DNA of 64,000 nucleotides from Desulfuromonadales bacterium (GTDB lineage Bacteria; Desulfobacterota; Desulfuromonadia; Geobacterales; Pseudopelobacteraceae), in the NCBI GenBank assembly GCA_013349325.1, contig DUZX01000018.1, positions 1 through 64,000 on the forward strand. The letters are read 5' to 3'. How positions within the stretch are numbered: position 1 is the stretch's first letter; every line of letters starts with the position of its first letter. A program made the translations under genes and the position numbers. Below the pieces are notes generated by a model that saw nothing but the letters and a program-made list of their open reading frames with translations, ran no database searches and was not told the origin of the DNA. Shown here piece by piece: positions 44,840-58,667 of the stretch.

Positions 44840-46725
44840 GAGTGAGCGGCTCCCTTCCAGACGGATGCTTTCAATGCAATCGTTAATAGCGACATGGCCG
44901 CCGGTGTCACACCCGGAATCCGTGAAGCCTGTCCGAGAGTATCCGGGCGATTCCTGGCTAATTTTTCGCGAACTTCGGTGGTTAAACCCTGTAGAGTGTT
45001 GTAGTCCAGTTCATCTGGAATACGAACTGATTCCATTTTTTTGGAACGCTCGACCTGCTCCATTTGACGATCAATATATCCGCGATACTTGGTCTGGATT
45101 TCAACTTGCTCAGCTACTTTGGCATCTGTTTCACGTGAAACAGTGTCGAATTCGGCCAGATCCGCATAACTGATTTCTGTCCGCTTCAGCAGCTGTTCCA
45201 TGGTTATACCTTTCGGAACGTCCTCAAGACCGCAGTGCGAAAGCACCTCTGTTTCATGATCTGTCATCGCAAGTCTCGTCACAGATATGCGCTGCAGTTC
45301 AGCGGTTATCTTGGCGCGTTTTGCATCAAACAACTGGTACTCTTCATCGGAAACAATACCCAGTCTGTAGCCGATTTCACGCAAACGCATGTCTGCATTG
45401 TCCTCACGAAGCAACAACCGATACTCTGCCCGCGACGTAAACATACGATACGGTTCCTTGGTACCGAGCGTAACAAGATCGTCAATCATGACACCGATAT
45501 ATGACTGGCTGCGCCCGAGAACTAATGGCTCTTGACCGGCTACTCGCAGAGCGGCATTTATACCGGCCATAAGACCTTGGGCAGCCGCCTCTTCATACCC
45601 GGAAGTTCCGTTGATCTGACCGGCATGATACAGGTTTGGGATATGTTTCGTTTCGAGTGACGAGTGCAGTTGGATCGGATCAACGTAGTCATACTCAATA
45701 GCATAGGCAGGACGCATAATTTCTACCCGTTCCAAGCCGACTATCGAGCGATAAAAAGCGATCTGTACATCAACCGGAAGCGATGTCGACATACCACTGG
45801 GATAGACCTCAATAGTGTCGATCCCTTCAGGCTCAATGAATGTCTGATGGCGGTCTTTCTCCGGAAAGCGCACCACCTTGTCTTCAATTGAGGGACAATA
45901 GCGGGGACCGATTCCCTCGATAATTCCCGAGTAGAGCGGAGAACGATCCAGACCGGAGCGAATTATATCGTGAGAGTGGTGGTTGGTATAGGCGATATGG
46001 CAGGGAATCTGTGGCATCGTTATCGCGCTGGCAGAGAATGAAAACGGCTGCGGTGGATCGTCACCGCGCTGCTCTTCCAGTACGGAAAAATCGATACTGC
46101 GGCTGTCAAGACGCGCAGGAGTTCCCGTTTTTAGACGGCCAACGAGAAATCCAAGCGACTTTAAATGATCAGAAAGACCGATTGACGGTTGATCGCCGGC
46201 GCGTCCACCCGGATAATGATTAAGGCCGATATGAATCAGCCCGCGCATAAACGTCCCGGTGGTCACAATCACGGTTTTTGAAAGATAGCGCATTCCTGAG
46301 CGCAACTCTACGCCGCGTAGTTCGCAACCTTCAAGATACAGAGCAGTGACCTCACCCTGCTTCAGATCAAGATTTAGCTGTCGTTCAAGAACACTCTTCA
46401 TCCGCAGACGGTAGAGCTGTTTGTCCGCCTGAGCTCGTGATGCTCGTACAGCGGGCCCTTTTCTGGTGTTGAGAATCCGAAACTGAATGCCGGTTGCGTC
46501 GATGTTTTTAGCCATCTCGCCACCCAGAGCATCGATCTCCTTTACCAGATGTCCTTTCGCAAGCCCACCGATGGATGGGTTACATGACATCAAGGCAATT
46601 GCATCCAGATTGATTGTCAGCAGCATCGTGCTGCACCCCATCCTGGCGGACGCCAGCGCTGCTTCGCACCCGGCATGCCCTGCTCCGACAACAATTACAT
46701 CATAGAGCCGTTCGTACGTCACCAT
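44836..46725 (-). CDS. mnmG: tRNA uridine-5-carboxymethylaminomethyl synthesis enzyme MnmG
   Basis: With MnmE, MnmG installs the cmnm5 group at tRNA wobble uridine 34 using FAD. The 629 residues have the N-terminal FAD motif DVIVVGAGHAGCEAALASARMG-like Rossmann loop, SCNPSIGGLAKGHLVKEIDALG, and the C-terminal RPDTLGQASRIPGVTPA. It lies 43 bases downstream of mnmE and upstream of rsmG. Confidence 0.97.
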   Translation of the reverse strand: MVTYERLYDVIVVGAGHAGCEAALASARMGCSTMLLTINLDAIALMSCNPSIGGLAKGHLVKEIDALGGEMAKNIDATGIQFRILNTRKGPAVRASRAQADKQLYRLRMKSVLERQLNLDLKQGEVTALYLEGCELRGVELRSGMRYLSKTVIVTTGTFMRGLIHIGLNHYPGGRAGDQPSIGLSDHLKSLGFLVGRLKTGTPARLDSRSIDFSVLEEQRGDDPPQPFSFSASAITMPQIPCHIAYTNHHSHDIIRSGLDRSPLYSGIIEGIGPRYCPSIEDKVVRFPEKDRHQTFIEPEGIDTIEVYPSGMSTSLPVDVQIAFYRSIVGLERVEIMRPAYAIEYDYVDPIQLHSSLETKHIPNLYHAGQINGTSGYEEAAAQGLMAGINAALRVAGQEPLVLGRSQSYIGVMIDDLVTLGTKEPYRMFTSRAEYRLLLREDNADMRLREIGYRLGIVSDEEYQLFDAKRAKITAELQRISVTRLAMTDHETEVLSHCGLEDVPKGITMEQLLKRTEISYADLAEFDTVSRETDAKVAEQVEIQTKYRGYIDRQMEQVERSKKMESVRIPDELDYNTLQGLTTEVREKLARNRPDTLGQASRIPGVTPAAMSLLTIALKASVWKGAAHS

Positions 46726-46768
46726 ACTTCAATCCTGACTGGTCTACGTTTCACGTGGAACATAATGG

Positions 46769-48136
46769 TTATTTACCGATACAAAAAGATGAGAAGATTG
46801 CATCAAGAATGTCATCCGGGGTGGTCTGGCCGGTCACGGATCCAACCGCTGCAAGTGCATCACGCAACTCAACTGCCATAAGCTCAAGGTGTCCGTCTGT
46901 GAGCAGATCGTCGGTACGCAGCAGGGATTGCTCTGTAGAAACAAGGGCATCACGATGGCGGGCACGCGATAGTGCGACAATGTCACGCGTGTCACGCTCT
47001 GCGTCGACCATAAAATAGCCACTCACGGCATTTTTGAGTGCGGCGATACCATCACCGGATAAAGCGGTAATAGAAACCTGTGCATTAAATGAAGATCCAT
47101 CCGGTACAACAAGCGTGCGTGGCAGGTCACACTTATTGAAGACCGCCATAACAGCGAAACCGGCAACTGCGTCGAGAATAAGCTGATCCTCTGCGCTGAA
47201 CGGACTGGAAGTATCCATAACAAACAGAACCAGATCAGCTGACGGAATTTTTTCCAGAGTTCGTTTTATCCCCTCAGTCTCAACAACATCGTGTGTCTGA
47301 CGAATACCGGCCGAATCGAGCAGGCGTACCGCCAGCCCATTGAACAGAACTGTCTCCTCAATTATATCTCTGGTTGTGCCCGGAATATGAGTGACGATGG
47401 CCCGGTTTTCATTCAGCAGACAATTCAGAAGACTTGACTTGCCAACATTGGGCTTACCGATAATAAGGACCGAGACACCATCCCGCACGACCCTTCCCTG
47501 ATCAAAACTGGCCAGTAAGGTTCCGGTGTCAGACAACGATTCATGGACACTCTTGCGAATGGCAGCGAGATCCGTATCTCCGATATCATCATCAGGGAAA
47601 TCGATATACGCCTCTACCAGGGCAAGCGACTGTATCAGGTAGCTGCGGATTTTTTCGATACTGCGCGAAAGGAGTCCCTCACGCTGTTGCTGTGCCAGCT
47701 TGAGAGCCGCTTCGGACCGGGATGCAATTATATCCATAACCGCTTCAGCCTGAATAAGATCAATGCGCCCATTCAGGAAAGCCCGGCGCGTAAACTCACC
47801 CGGATCAGCCAAACGTGCGCCACAGAGCAGGGCCAGCGACAGAACACGTTCTACCACGAGCCAACCACCATGACAATGAAGCTCCAGAACATCCTCACGA
47901 GTATATGAACGTGGAGCGCACATCAGGACAGCCATAGCCTCATCGATAATGTCGCCCGAATTCTGATCAAAGATGCGTCCAAAAGCAAAACGGTGGCTCA
48001 CAAGGCCACCGTCATGTATTGGTTTAAAAACTGCTTTTCCTATAGCAGCGGCCTGAGCACCACTTATCCTTACAATGCCGATTCCTCCACTACCTGGAGG
48101 AGTGCTCACCGCCGCTATCGTGTCCCGGACATACAT
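46769..48136 (-). CDS. mnmE: tRNA modification GTPase MnmE
   Basis: The 455 residues have an N-terminal tetrahydrofolate-binding domain ([22 protein letters not shown]), an inserted G domain with [18 protein letters not shown] and DTSS motifs, and the invariant C-terminal CIGK with the catalytic Cys. It forms the MnmEG complex. It begins 11 bases after yidC ends. Confidence 0.97.
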   Translation of the reverse strand: MYVRDTIAAVSTPPGSGGIGIVRISGAQAAAIGKAVFKPIHDGGLVSHRFAFGRIFDQNSGDIIDEAMAVLMCAPRSYTREDVLELHCHGGWLVVERVLSLALLCGARLADPGEFTRRAFLNGRIDLIQAEAVMDIIASRSEAALKLAQQQREGLLSRSIEKIRSYLIQSLALVEAYIDFPDDDIGDTDLAAIRKSVHESLSDTGTLLASFDQGRVVRDGVSVLIIGKPNVGKSSLLNCLLNENRAIVTHIPGTTRDIIEETVLFNGLAVRLLDSAGIRQTHDVVETEGIKRTLEKIPSADLVLFVMDTSSPFSAEDQLILDAVAGFAVMAVFNKCDLPRTLVVPDGSSFNAQVSITALSGDGIAALKNAVSGYFMVDAERDTRDIVALSRARHRDALVSTEQSLLRTDDLLTDGHLELMAVELRDALAAVGSVTGQTTPDDILDAIFSSFCIGK

Positions 48137-48147
48137 AAATTTCAGCT

Positions 48148-49752
48148 CTAATCTGTAACCAGTTTATTGATATACATCTGCTGACCTATGGTAAGAACAT
48201 TGTTGACCAACCAGTACAATACGAGACCGGAAGGGAAGCTGAGAAACATGAAGGTAAATACAACCGGCAGAGCCAGCATCATTTTCTGCTGCATCGGATC
48301 CATCTGCGACGGTGTCATTTTTTGCTGAATAAACATGGTTACGCCCATTATAACCGGAGTCACGTAGTAGGGGTCTTTATCGGCCAGATCCGTAATCCAG
48401 AAGAAGAATGGGGCATGCCGCAATTCAATAGAGAACATCAGTGATTTGTAGAGGGCAAAGAAGACCGGGATCTGTACAACCATCGGGAGACAGCCACCCA
48501 TCGGATTGACCTTGTGCTCTTTATACAGTTCCATAACCGCCTTGTTCATTGCATCGCGGTCATCCTTGTATTTTTCGCGCAGTTTGGCCATCTCGGGCTG
48601 TATCTTCTGCATCCCTTTCATCGACTTGTAGCTTTTATGTGTCAGCGGGAAAAAGAGCCCTTTGAGAATAATGGTGATGATAATAATAGCGAGTCCGTAG
48701 TTGCCAACGTAGCTGTAGAAGAATTTGAGCGTATAGAGGAACGGCTTGGCGATGACCGTGAACCATCCCAGATCCAGCGATTGCTCGAGCATGTTACCCT
48801 GCGCCTTAAGAATATCGATGTCTTTCGGTCCGACAAAAAGACGATTGGTAACCGTCACAGACTGCCCGGGATTGACCGTAAACTGGGGAGATGATGTAAT
48901 TGATTCGAAAAAACCGGCCGTGTTTTTCTTAACTTCTACGGACGCTATGCTCCCCTTTTCAGCAAGCACGGCGCTCATGAAATACTTGTCGGCAAATCCT
49001 GACCACTGGATAGTCTTGTCATACCGTTTTGACGCTGTAGCGACATCCTTGATCTTGTTGGATTGCAGGCTGTTGTCTGAGAAAAGATACGAACCAGCTG
49101 TGTCGAAACGGTTATCTTTAACTTTCGGTTCAGCCGGATACGTCATAACGAGCTGCAGTGCGCCGCTTAACGGAGCTGATGAATTATTGAATACTTGAGT
49201 ATCAAGTTTGATACCGTACGAACCTGGTGTGAACGTATATATTTTTCTGATCGTAAAGCCCTGACCGGAAATGTAATTAAAGGTAAGCTGTCGGGGAGTA
49301 GCATCAGCCAGCGTAATCTTATCGCTGTCAGCCAGATAGATTAAACCATCGGGTACATTTATACCGGTCGCTCTGCTTGAAAAAGCAAGCACGTTCGGAT
49401 CGGCATCGTTGCCAAGCAGAACCTGTTGGGCCTGCGGGCTGTTCTGCTCACGGTATTTTTTAAGTTTCAGACTTTTAAGGCTCGCTGAGCGTGATGAAAA
49501 AACGGCCGTATAAAGATCCGTATCAACGACGACCTCTTTTTGGAGAGCGACCGTTGGTAGAGATTGGGCAGGATTTGAGGCCGTGCTCGGAGAAAGTGAA
49601 GGAGCAACATTTGGAGAACTGATGCCGGCAGCTGCAACCGTACTCTTGGATGGAACCGGCTCAGGCAGTTTCTTCTCAGGACCAAAAAACATCGAAAACA
49701 GATAGAATACTGCGATTGAAAGACCTACAGCTATAAACGCACGCTTTTCCAT
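48148..49752 (-). CDS. yidC: Membrane protein insertase YidC
   Basis: YidC inserts membrane proteins with or without SecYEG. The 534 residues have a first membrane segment at the N-terminus ([19 protein letters not shown]), a large periplasmic beta domain, and a cluster of membrane segments with [19 protein letters not shown] and the conserved cytoplasmic loop ([20 protein letters not shown]). It is encoded between yidD and mnmE; the jag (khpB) gene often found next in relatives is absent. Confidence 0.97.
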   Translation of the reverse strand: MEKRAFIAVGLSIAVFYLFSMFFGPEKKLPEPVPSKSTVAAAGISSPNVAPSLSPSTASNPAQSLPTVALQKEVVVDTDLYTAVFSSRSASLKSLKLKKYREQNSPQAQQVLLGNDADPNVLAFSSRATGINVPDGLIYLADSDKITLADATPRQLTFNYISGQGFTIRKIYTFTPGSYGIKLDTQVFNNSSAPLSGALQLVMTYPAEPKVKDNRFDTAGSYLFSDNSLQSNKIKDVATASKRYDKTIQWSGFADKYFMSAVLAEKGSIASVEVKKNTAGFFESITSSPQFTVNPGQSVTVTNRLFVGPKDIDILKAQGNMLEQSLDLGWFTVIAKPFLYTLKFFYSYVGNYGLAIIIITIILKGLFFPLTHKSYKSMKGMQKIQPEMAKLREKYKDDRDAMNKAVMELYKEHKVNPMGGCLPMVVQIPVFFALYKSLMFSIELRHAPFFFWITDLADKDPYYVTPVIMGVTMFIQQKMTPSQMDPMQQKMMLALPVVFTFMFLSFPSGLVLYWLVNNVLTIGQQMYINKLVTD

Positions 49753-49779
49753 GAAGGCTCCTGATTAGTGCTCTTGCAG

Positions 49780-49992
49780 TTAGGGTACCGGGTCATGACC
49801 GCCCGGATGAAACGGATGACATTTCGCAAGCCGTACAAGACTTAACGCCATCCCTCTTACTACACCATACCGGGTTATTGATTCGCGGGAGTACTCGGAA
49901 CAGGATGGATAAAAACGGCAGGTCTGCGGAAGAAGTGGAGAAAGTATCTCCTGATACGCCTTGACTACGAGGAGCATGAAGCTCTTCAACAT
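49780..49992 (-). CDS. yidD: Membrane protein insertion efficiency factor YidD
   Basis: The 70 residues contain the family signature CRFYPSCSEYSRESI and end with CHPFHPGGHDPVP. YidD helps membrane protein insertion at the inner face of the membrane. It overlaps the end of rnpA by seven bases, the usual arrangement. Confidence 0.95.
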   Translation of the reverse strand: MLKSFMLLVVKAYQEILSPLLPQTCRFYPSCSEYSRESITRYGVVRGMALSLVRLAKCHPFHPGGHDPVP

Positions 49993-50348
49993 GGTAAGAT
50001 GCCTATGAGCCGAAAGGCCTTAGTAAGTTCCCGCTGAACAGCAGAATAGTCCATAAGTGCAGATTCCCGGCGGGCGATAACATTCACATCAACAGCTTCA
50101 AGTGTCAGGCGGTTGTGCCTGAAAATCTCCCGTAGGTATCGCTTGACCCTGTTTCGAACAACGGCGCACCCTATCTTCTTGCTCGCCGTTATCCCCAGTC
50201 GTGCCACCTGCCGGTTATTCGGCTGCCATACAATAAGAAAACCTTGTACAGATTTTTTATGCTGAGCATGCGAAAGCTGTAAAAATTCGGCTCGTTTTCG
50301 CAAACGCGCCGATTTAGGAAATGTTACAGCAGCATGCTCATGACACAC
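49986..50348 (-). CDS. rnpA: Ribonuclease P protein component
   Basis: The 120 residues carry the RNR motif region CAVVRNRVKRYLREIFR that contacts the catalytic RNA, and FPKSARLRKRAEFLQL at the N-terminus. It uses a GTG start at 50348, nine bases after the rpmH stop. It completes 5' maturation of tRNAs together with RNase P RNA, which is not in the window. Confidence 0.95.
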   Translation of the reverse strand: MCHEHAAVTFPKSARLRKRAEFLQLSHAQHKKSVQGFLIVWQPNNRQVARLGITASKKIGCAVVRNRVKRYLREIFRHNRLTLEAVDVNVIARRESALMDYSAVQRELTKAFRLIGILPC

Positions 50349-50357
50349 GACGGATGA

Positions 50358-50507
50358 CTATTTCGTTGCAATACGTACGGAAAGGTTCTTGCGGCCTTTT
50401 GCTCTTCTCCGTTTAATCACGAGACGACCATTTTTGGTAGCCATACGTACCAAAAAACCATGCGTGCGTTTACGTGATGTGTTGCTCGGCTGAAATGTAC
50501 GTTTCAT
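50358..50507 (-). CDS. rpmH: 50S ribosomal protein L34
   Basis: A 49-residue protein starting [20 protein letters not shown] and ending [10 protein letters not shown], matching bL34, which is usually 44-50 residues. A GAGG motif lies about ten bases before the ATG. It heads the rpmH-rnpA-yidD-yidC run. Confidence 0.97.
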   Translation of the reverse strand: MKRTFQPSNTSRKRTHGFLVRMATKNGRLVIKRRRAKGRKNLSVRIATK

Positions 50508-50861
50508 TGTTGTTTACCTCATCAATATAATTTTATAGGAAATGAGTTATTAAACATAACAGCCCACCTGTGTCAAGTTTATTCTTGTATGATCACATTC
50601 AGTGCATATATTTGATTTGCCTTGAAAAACGGAGGCAGCTCTGGTACCCTGCTGCTGAAATAAACCTTATATTGTCCAGAATTACTTCCAAGATACTGTT
50701 TTTAATAAATAAAAAAGTTATCAACATCTGTTGAAAATAATGTTGATAACTTTTTGAAAACGTACCTATTATCTGTAAAAAATAATTGCAATAAAACCGG
50801 TTACACCTGCATAGGTGATGTTGATAACCGTACTACGAATGTGAATGTGATATCCGACCAA
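50508..50861. other. rpmH-dnaA intergenic region with DnaA boxes (part of oriC)
   Basis: DnaA boxes TTATCAACA (50718-50726), TGTTGATAA (50741-50749) and TGTTGATAA (50819-50827) lie just upstream of dnaA. All three match the TTATNCACA family with C-to-A change at one position. The region is AT-rich around 50695-50760. Together with the dnaA-dnaN gap it forms a likely bipartite origin or an autoregulatory site. Confidence 0.75.
50549..50576 (-). promoter_or_regulatory. Promoter of the rpmH operon
   Basis: On the minus strand a perfect -35 TTGACA (50576-50571) and a -10 TTTAAT (50554-50549) are 16 bases apart. Transcription would start about 35 bases before the rpmH ATG. Confidence 0.65.
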
Positions 50862-52211
50862 ATGCTCGAAGCGTGGCAACAAGCAACTGAAAATATCGAA
50901 AAAGTCCTCTCAAATGACGATTATACTACCTGGATAAAACCGGTCAGTTACAGTCACCACGATGAATCATCTGTCTATTTATCGGTTCCGAACTCATTTG
51001 TTAAGGAATGGCTTGAAGACCATTACCTCAAAGTGTTGACTGAAACCCTGTCAGTTACCTATGGGCAAACGGTATCACTGCATTTTGTGGTCAGAGATGA
51101 AGTTGAGTTGCAACCTCAGCTGTCGGAAGTTACCATCCAAAAATCCGGCCAGGAGATCGTTCCTCAACAGACTGTTTCCGTTGAACCGATTTTCACACCA
51201 CTCAATGCCAAATATACATTCGATCTGTTTGTCAGCGGTACTGGCAACCAGTTTGCACATGCCGCCGCCATGGCGGTTGCCAATAATCCCGCTGATACCT
51301 ACAACCCTCTCTTTATATACGGAGGTGTAGGACTCGGAAAAAGCCATCTGCTGAATTCAATCGGCCATACGATTCGAAAAAATTCCCCTGAAATGAATGT
51401 ATGTTATTTTTCAGCAGAAAAATTTATGAACGAGATGGTTAACCATATAAAGTTTAAAAAAATGGATATATTCAGAAACCGCTTTAGGACTGTGGATGTA
51501 CTCCTGGTAGACGACATCCAGTTTATTACCGGTAAATACGGTACGCAGGAAGAATTTTTTCATACTTTCAATTCACTGCACGACTCCCATAAACAAATTG
51601 TAATTACTTCTGATAAATTTCCACGCGAAATATCTGATCTTGAAGAACGTTTGCGTTCCAGATTTGAATGGGGCTTGATAGCTGACATTCAACCACCTGA
51701 TCTTGAAACTAAAATAGCTATTCTTAAGAAAAAATCTGAAATTTCTCATGTTACACTGCCGGAAGATGTGTACTACTTCCTTGCCTCCAGCGACACGAGA
51801 AATATTCGTGAGCTTGAAGGTATGCTTATCAGATTAGGGGCCTTCAGCAGCCTTCAGAACATACCCATAACACTGGATATGGCAAAAGAAAACCTCAAAG
51901 ATATCCTTGGCGATCGACACAAGGAAGTCACCGTTGAACTGATTCAAAAAACTGTCGCTGACTATTTTGATATGAAAATAGTTGATTTGAAATCTGATAA
52001 ACGACTGAAGAACATTGTCCATGCGCGTCAATTGGCAATCTGGCTCTGCCGGGACATGACAAAAGTATCCTATCCGGATATAGGATTAAAATTCGGTGGC
52101 AAAGACCATTCTACAATCATCCACTCGTTCAAAAAAATAGATAAATCACTACCAAGTAATATGAAAACAGTTAAGTTACTTGAAGAAATACGACGTCTCA
52201 TTCTCAAGTAG
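50862..52211 (+). CDS. dnaA: Chromosomal replication initiator DnaA
   Basis: DnaA binds DnaA boxes and opens the origin. The 449 residues start MLEAWQQATENIEKVL, with AAA+ Walker A GGVGLGKSHLLNS and Walker B LLVDDIQFI, and the DNA-binding signature FGGKDHSTIIHS near the C-terminus. The frame is open from 50754, but a DnaA box lies in that extension and homologs begin near this Met; a GTG at 50847 is an alternative. No strong ribosome-binding site is visible. Confidence 0.96.
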   Translation: MLEAWQQATENIEKVLSNDDYTTWIKPVSYSHHDESSVYLSVPNSFVKEWLEDHYLKVLTETLSVTYGQTVSLHFVVRDEVELQPQLSEVTIQKSGQEIVPQQTVSVEPIFTPLNAKYTFDLFVSGTGNQFAHAAAMAVANNPADTYNPLFIYGGVGLGKSHLLNSIGHTIRKNSPEMNVCYFSAEKFMNEMVNHIKFKKMDIFRNRFRTVDVLLVDDIQFITGKYGTQEEFFHTFNSLHDSHKQIVITSDKFPREISDLEERLRSRFEWGLIADIQPPDLETKIAILKKKSEISHVTLPEDVYYFLASSDTRNIRELEGMLIRLGAFSSLQNIPITLDMAKENLKDILGDRHKEVTVELIQKTVADYFDMKIVDLKSDKRLKNIVHARQLAIWLCRDMTKVSYPDIGLKFGGKDHSTIIHSFKKIDKSLPSNMKTVKLLEEIRRLILK

Positions 52212-52428
52212 GTAAAAGTTGTTAACTGCCTGTGGAAAGCTGTGAATATCTTGAACGCCTGTGTATAAGATTTAAAATGACCGTAATGAATCAACAGCTT
52301 TTATTACTCAGAAAAACTCTGAAATCCGACATGTTACAGAGTTGTTATACTTTTCAACAGTACCTACTATCTACTACTTGGTTTTACATATTTTAAAAGA
52401 ATATATTACTAGTCATAAGGGGTGACGC
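52212..52428. other. dnaA-dnaN intergenic region: probable origin unwinding site
   Basis: It contains a consensus DnaA box TGTGTATAA (52260-52268), a near-match TTTTCAACA (52351-52359), and directly next to it TACCTACTATCTACTACTTG (52361-52380), whose other strand is a run of TAG/GAT-like triplets resembling DnaA-trios. AT-rich sequence then runs to about 52415. Box, trios and AT-rich unwinding region are in the order described for bacterial origins. Confidence 0.65.
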
Positions 52429-53550
52429 ATGGAATTCAGAATTGAAAAAGAGTTATTTCTCAAAGCCCTTCAAAAAATTCAGGGTATTGTGGAAAAGCGG
52501 ACATCCATGCCGATTCTTTCGAATGTCCTCTTGGAAGCGACAGAAAATAATCTGCTCGTGACGGCAACTGATCTGGAAGTCGGCATGAAGAGCAGTTATC
52601 CGGCTGAGATAACATCGACGGGAAAAATTACGGTTTCTGCAAAAAAGCTCTATGAAATTGTGAAAGAATTACCAAACCAGCCCATTCAGTTTGTGACAAA
52701 GGATAACGATTGGGTCGAAATAAAGTGTGGTAAGGTCCAGTTTAACATTGTGGGTCTTTCATCAGACGAATTCCCCTATTTTCCGGATGTAAAAGAAGAA
52801 AATCTCTTTGAAATAGAGGGTCCACTGCTGCGGGGAATGCTGGAACGAACCGCCTATGCCATCTGTACCGACGAAACGAAATACAACCTGAACGGGATTT
52901 TTGCCAAAGTTGAAATCGGCCCTGATAATGATAACCGGCTTAAAATGGTTTCCACCGATGGGCATCGCCTGTCGATTGCATCCGGGTTTTTTAAAGGAAC
53001 TGCCGGTCCGGAACTTTTGAAGGGGGTAATTTTACCTAAAAAGGGCGTTTTCGAGATGAAGAAAATCACCGATGAAGAAGGGGGCACGCTGTTATTCGGT
53101 TTTATGGACAACAGTGCCGTCATTAAACGTGGTGATACCTACATGATTATGCGTCTTGTCGATGGTGAATTTCCTGATTACAACCGCGTCATACCGGTTG
53201 CCAACGAGCGGATAGTAACGGTAAATAAGGAAAATTTCAGCCACTCGGTACGCCGTATGGCGATCCTTTCCAGCGAGAAATTCAAGGGCATCATGCTTGA
53301 AATCACGTCAGGGGGAATCAGAATTTCGTCAAGCAATCCGGAATTGGGTGACGCCATGGAAGAGCTGGACGTCAGCTACGAAGGCGAACCAATTTCGGTC
53401 AGATTTAACGCCCGTTATCTCCTGGATGTGCTTTCGGTAACTGAAACCGAACAGGTAAATATGAAATTCAAGGACGAGCTGTCTCCATCGATTATCGTTC
53501 CTGAAAACTCCGCCAGTTTTCTGGCAGTCATCATGCCGATGAGGCTCTAA
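52429..53550 (+). CDS. dnaN: DNA polymerase III beta sliding clamp
   Basis: The 373 residues fold as three clamp domains and end in the characteristic SASFLAVIMPMRL. The start MEFRIEKELFLKALQKIQGIVEKR is typical. AGGGGTGACGC precedes the ATG. It lies between the origin region and recF, the standard order. Confidence 0.97.
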   Translation: MEFRIEKELFLKALQKIQGIVEKRTSMPILSNVLLEATENNLLVTATDLEVGMKSSYPAEITSTGKITVSAKKLYEIVKELPNQPIQFVTKDNDWVEIKCGKVQFNIVGLSSDEFPYFPDVKEENLFEIEGPLLRGMLERTAYAICTDETKYNLNGIFAKVEIGPDNDNRLKMVSTDGHRLSIASGFFKGTAGPELLKGVILPKKGVFEMKKITDEEGGTLLFGFMDNSAVIKRGDTYMIMRLVDGEFPDYNRVIPVANERIVTVNKENFSHSVRRMAILSSEKFKGIMLEITSGGIRISSSNPELGDAMEELDVSYEGEPISVRFNARYLLDVLSVTETEQVNMKFKDELSPSIIVPENSASFLAVIMPMRL

Positions 53551-53558
53551 AACGGCTG

Positions 53559-57066
<3,508 letters not shown>

Positions 57067-57172
57067 GAACAACATTTGTACGGGTGCCCATAATGTGATT
57101 TTTTGGCCCCATAAAGCGAGTTTTTCATACAAAAAGGGAGTTATTAGCGTCAGTAAGTGATAGTCTTGATTA

Positions 57173-57206
57173 GGGGGGAATACCGTAGGTTTCCCCCCTT
57201 TTTTTT
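57173..57206 (+). terminator. Terminator after gyrB
   Basis: AGGGGGGAA pairs with TTTCCCCCCT around a loop of about nine bases, followed by T8. It marks the end of the dnaN-gyrB unit and lies just before the decayed restriction locus. Confidence 0.85.
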
Positions 57207-57276
57207 TATATATTCGCATCATAGAAGCATCTGAGGTTATGTGTGAAATGATATTTCTTTCTGCACTCGAAATCCG

Positions 57277-58014
57277 GTGTTTGTCGAGGGGGATCGCCTC
57301 AAGCAATTCAATGTGTTGCTGGCAAATCCGCCATACTCCATAAAGCAGTGGGATCGTGATGCTTGGTCCTCTGATCCATGGGGCAGAAACATCTATGGTA
57401 CGCCACCCCAGGGGCGAGCCGATTATGCCTTCTGGCAGCACATCATCAATAGCATGGACCCGCAATCAGGACGCTGCGCGATCCTTTTCCCTCATGGAGT
57501 TCTCTTCCGTAACGAAGAACTTGCCATGCGTGAAAAGCTCATTGCTCATGATGTGGTTGAATGTGTACTGGGGCTTGGGCCGAATCTATTCTACAACTCG
57601 CCCATGGAAGCCTGCGTTGTCATCTGTCGGATGAACAAGCCAAAAGAGCGGCGTAACAAGATTCTGTTTATCAATGCCATCAATGAAGTCACCCGTGAAC
57701 GAGCACAGAGCTTTCTGACCGATGACCATATCCAGAGAATCGTTGACGCCTACCTGAAGTTTGCAGATGAGGATGGTTTTGCCAAAGTAGCCGGTAATGA
57801 TGAGGTTCGGGAAAAAGGGAATAACCTGAGTATACCGATGTATGTGCGGGCACAAACGGCAGGATCGGGTATTGTTGCCGAACATCAGGCGATATATGGA
57901 AAAAACAGCCTGACGCAGACCATCACCAGCTGGCAGGAAAGTTCGCTGAACTTGCGGGAATCCATGCATGATCTGTTTGCCATGCTTGAACAGCAGAAAG
58001 GCGGTTACAGGTGA
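57277..58014 (+). pseudogene. hsdM': Type I restriction methyltransferase hsdM, 5' part missing
   Basis: The frame begins abruptly with VFVEGDRLKQF, followed by the catalytic motif VLLANPPYSIKQ and continuing to a normal-looking C-terminus (MHDLFAMLEQQ). The SAM-binding motif I and the N-terminal helical part, which should precede NPPY, are missing, so the gene is a 245-codon remnant of a normal protein of about 500 residues. The breakpoint lies near 57270. The end overlaps the DUF4062 gene by GTGA. Confidence 0.88.
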
Positions 58015-58667
58015 AAGAAAGAAAACAAAAGTTGAAGATTATGGTCTCTTCAACCGTATATGGCATCGAAGAATTACTGGAACGCATCTATACGCTGCTG
58101 ACCTCTTTCGGATATGAAGTATGGATGTCCCATAAGGGAACGGTTCCGGTTTTTTCCAGCCGGACAGCGTTTGATAATTGTCTGCAAGCCGTTGAAAATT
58201 GTGACCTGTTTCTTGGCATCATAACCACATCCTATGGGAGCGGTCAGGACCCCGACGATCCGTTGAGTCGCTCGATAACCCATCATGAAATCCTGAAAGC
58301 TATTGAACTAAAAAAGCCGCGCTGGTTATTGGCTCACGAAAACGTCGTGTTTGCCAGGACGCTGCTGAACAATCTTGGCTACAGCGGCAAAAACGGAAGA
58401 AAAAAGCTTAAATTAAAGAAAACCCCGGTTTTTACGGACCTGCGTATTCTTGATCTCTACGAAGAAGCAACCATTGATCACGAAGCGCCAAAGACTGTCC
58501 CGCTGGCAGAAAGACGTGGCAATTGGGTCCAGAAATTCCGGTCGGATATTGATGGCTCCATTTTTGTGAGTTCCCAGTTTTTTCGCTACCAGGAAGTTGA
58601 AGAGTTCATCAGGGATAATTTCCAGAGCGGGAATCCTCTTCCGAAGAAAAACGGAGGAAACAAATGA
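58011..58667 (+). CDS. DUF4062 domain protein
   Basis: The 218 residues begin with KLKIMVSSTVYGIEELLERI, and FLGIITTSYGSG follows near residue 70, as in DUF4062 proteins, which have a TIR/SLOG-like Rossmann fold and are found in conflict systems. The rest is charged, with no other domain recognised. It starts at a GTG overlapping the hsdM' stop and overlaps the next gene by ATGA, so it was part of the hsd operon. It looks intact. Confidence 0.8.
   Translation: MKERKQKLKIMVSSTVYGIEELLERIYTLLTSFGYEVWMSHKGTVPVFSSRTAFDNCLQAVENCDLFLGIITTSYGSGQDPDDPLSRSITHHEILKAIELKKPRWLLAHENVVFARTLLNNLGYSGKNGRKKLKLKKTPVFTDLRILDLYEEATIDHEAPKTVPLAERRGNWVQKFRSDIDGSIFVSSQFFRYQEVEEFIRDNFQSGNPLPKKNGGNK

Noticed and set aside
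48137-48147. A jag/khpB gene between yidC and mnmE
   Set aside because: Only 11 bases separate the two genes, so there is no room. It may be elsewhere; absence from this spot is noted but not a strong finding.
50754-50861. Longer DnaA starting at 50754
   Set aside because: It adds 36 residues not typical of DnaA and would place a DnaA box inside the coding region.
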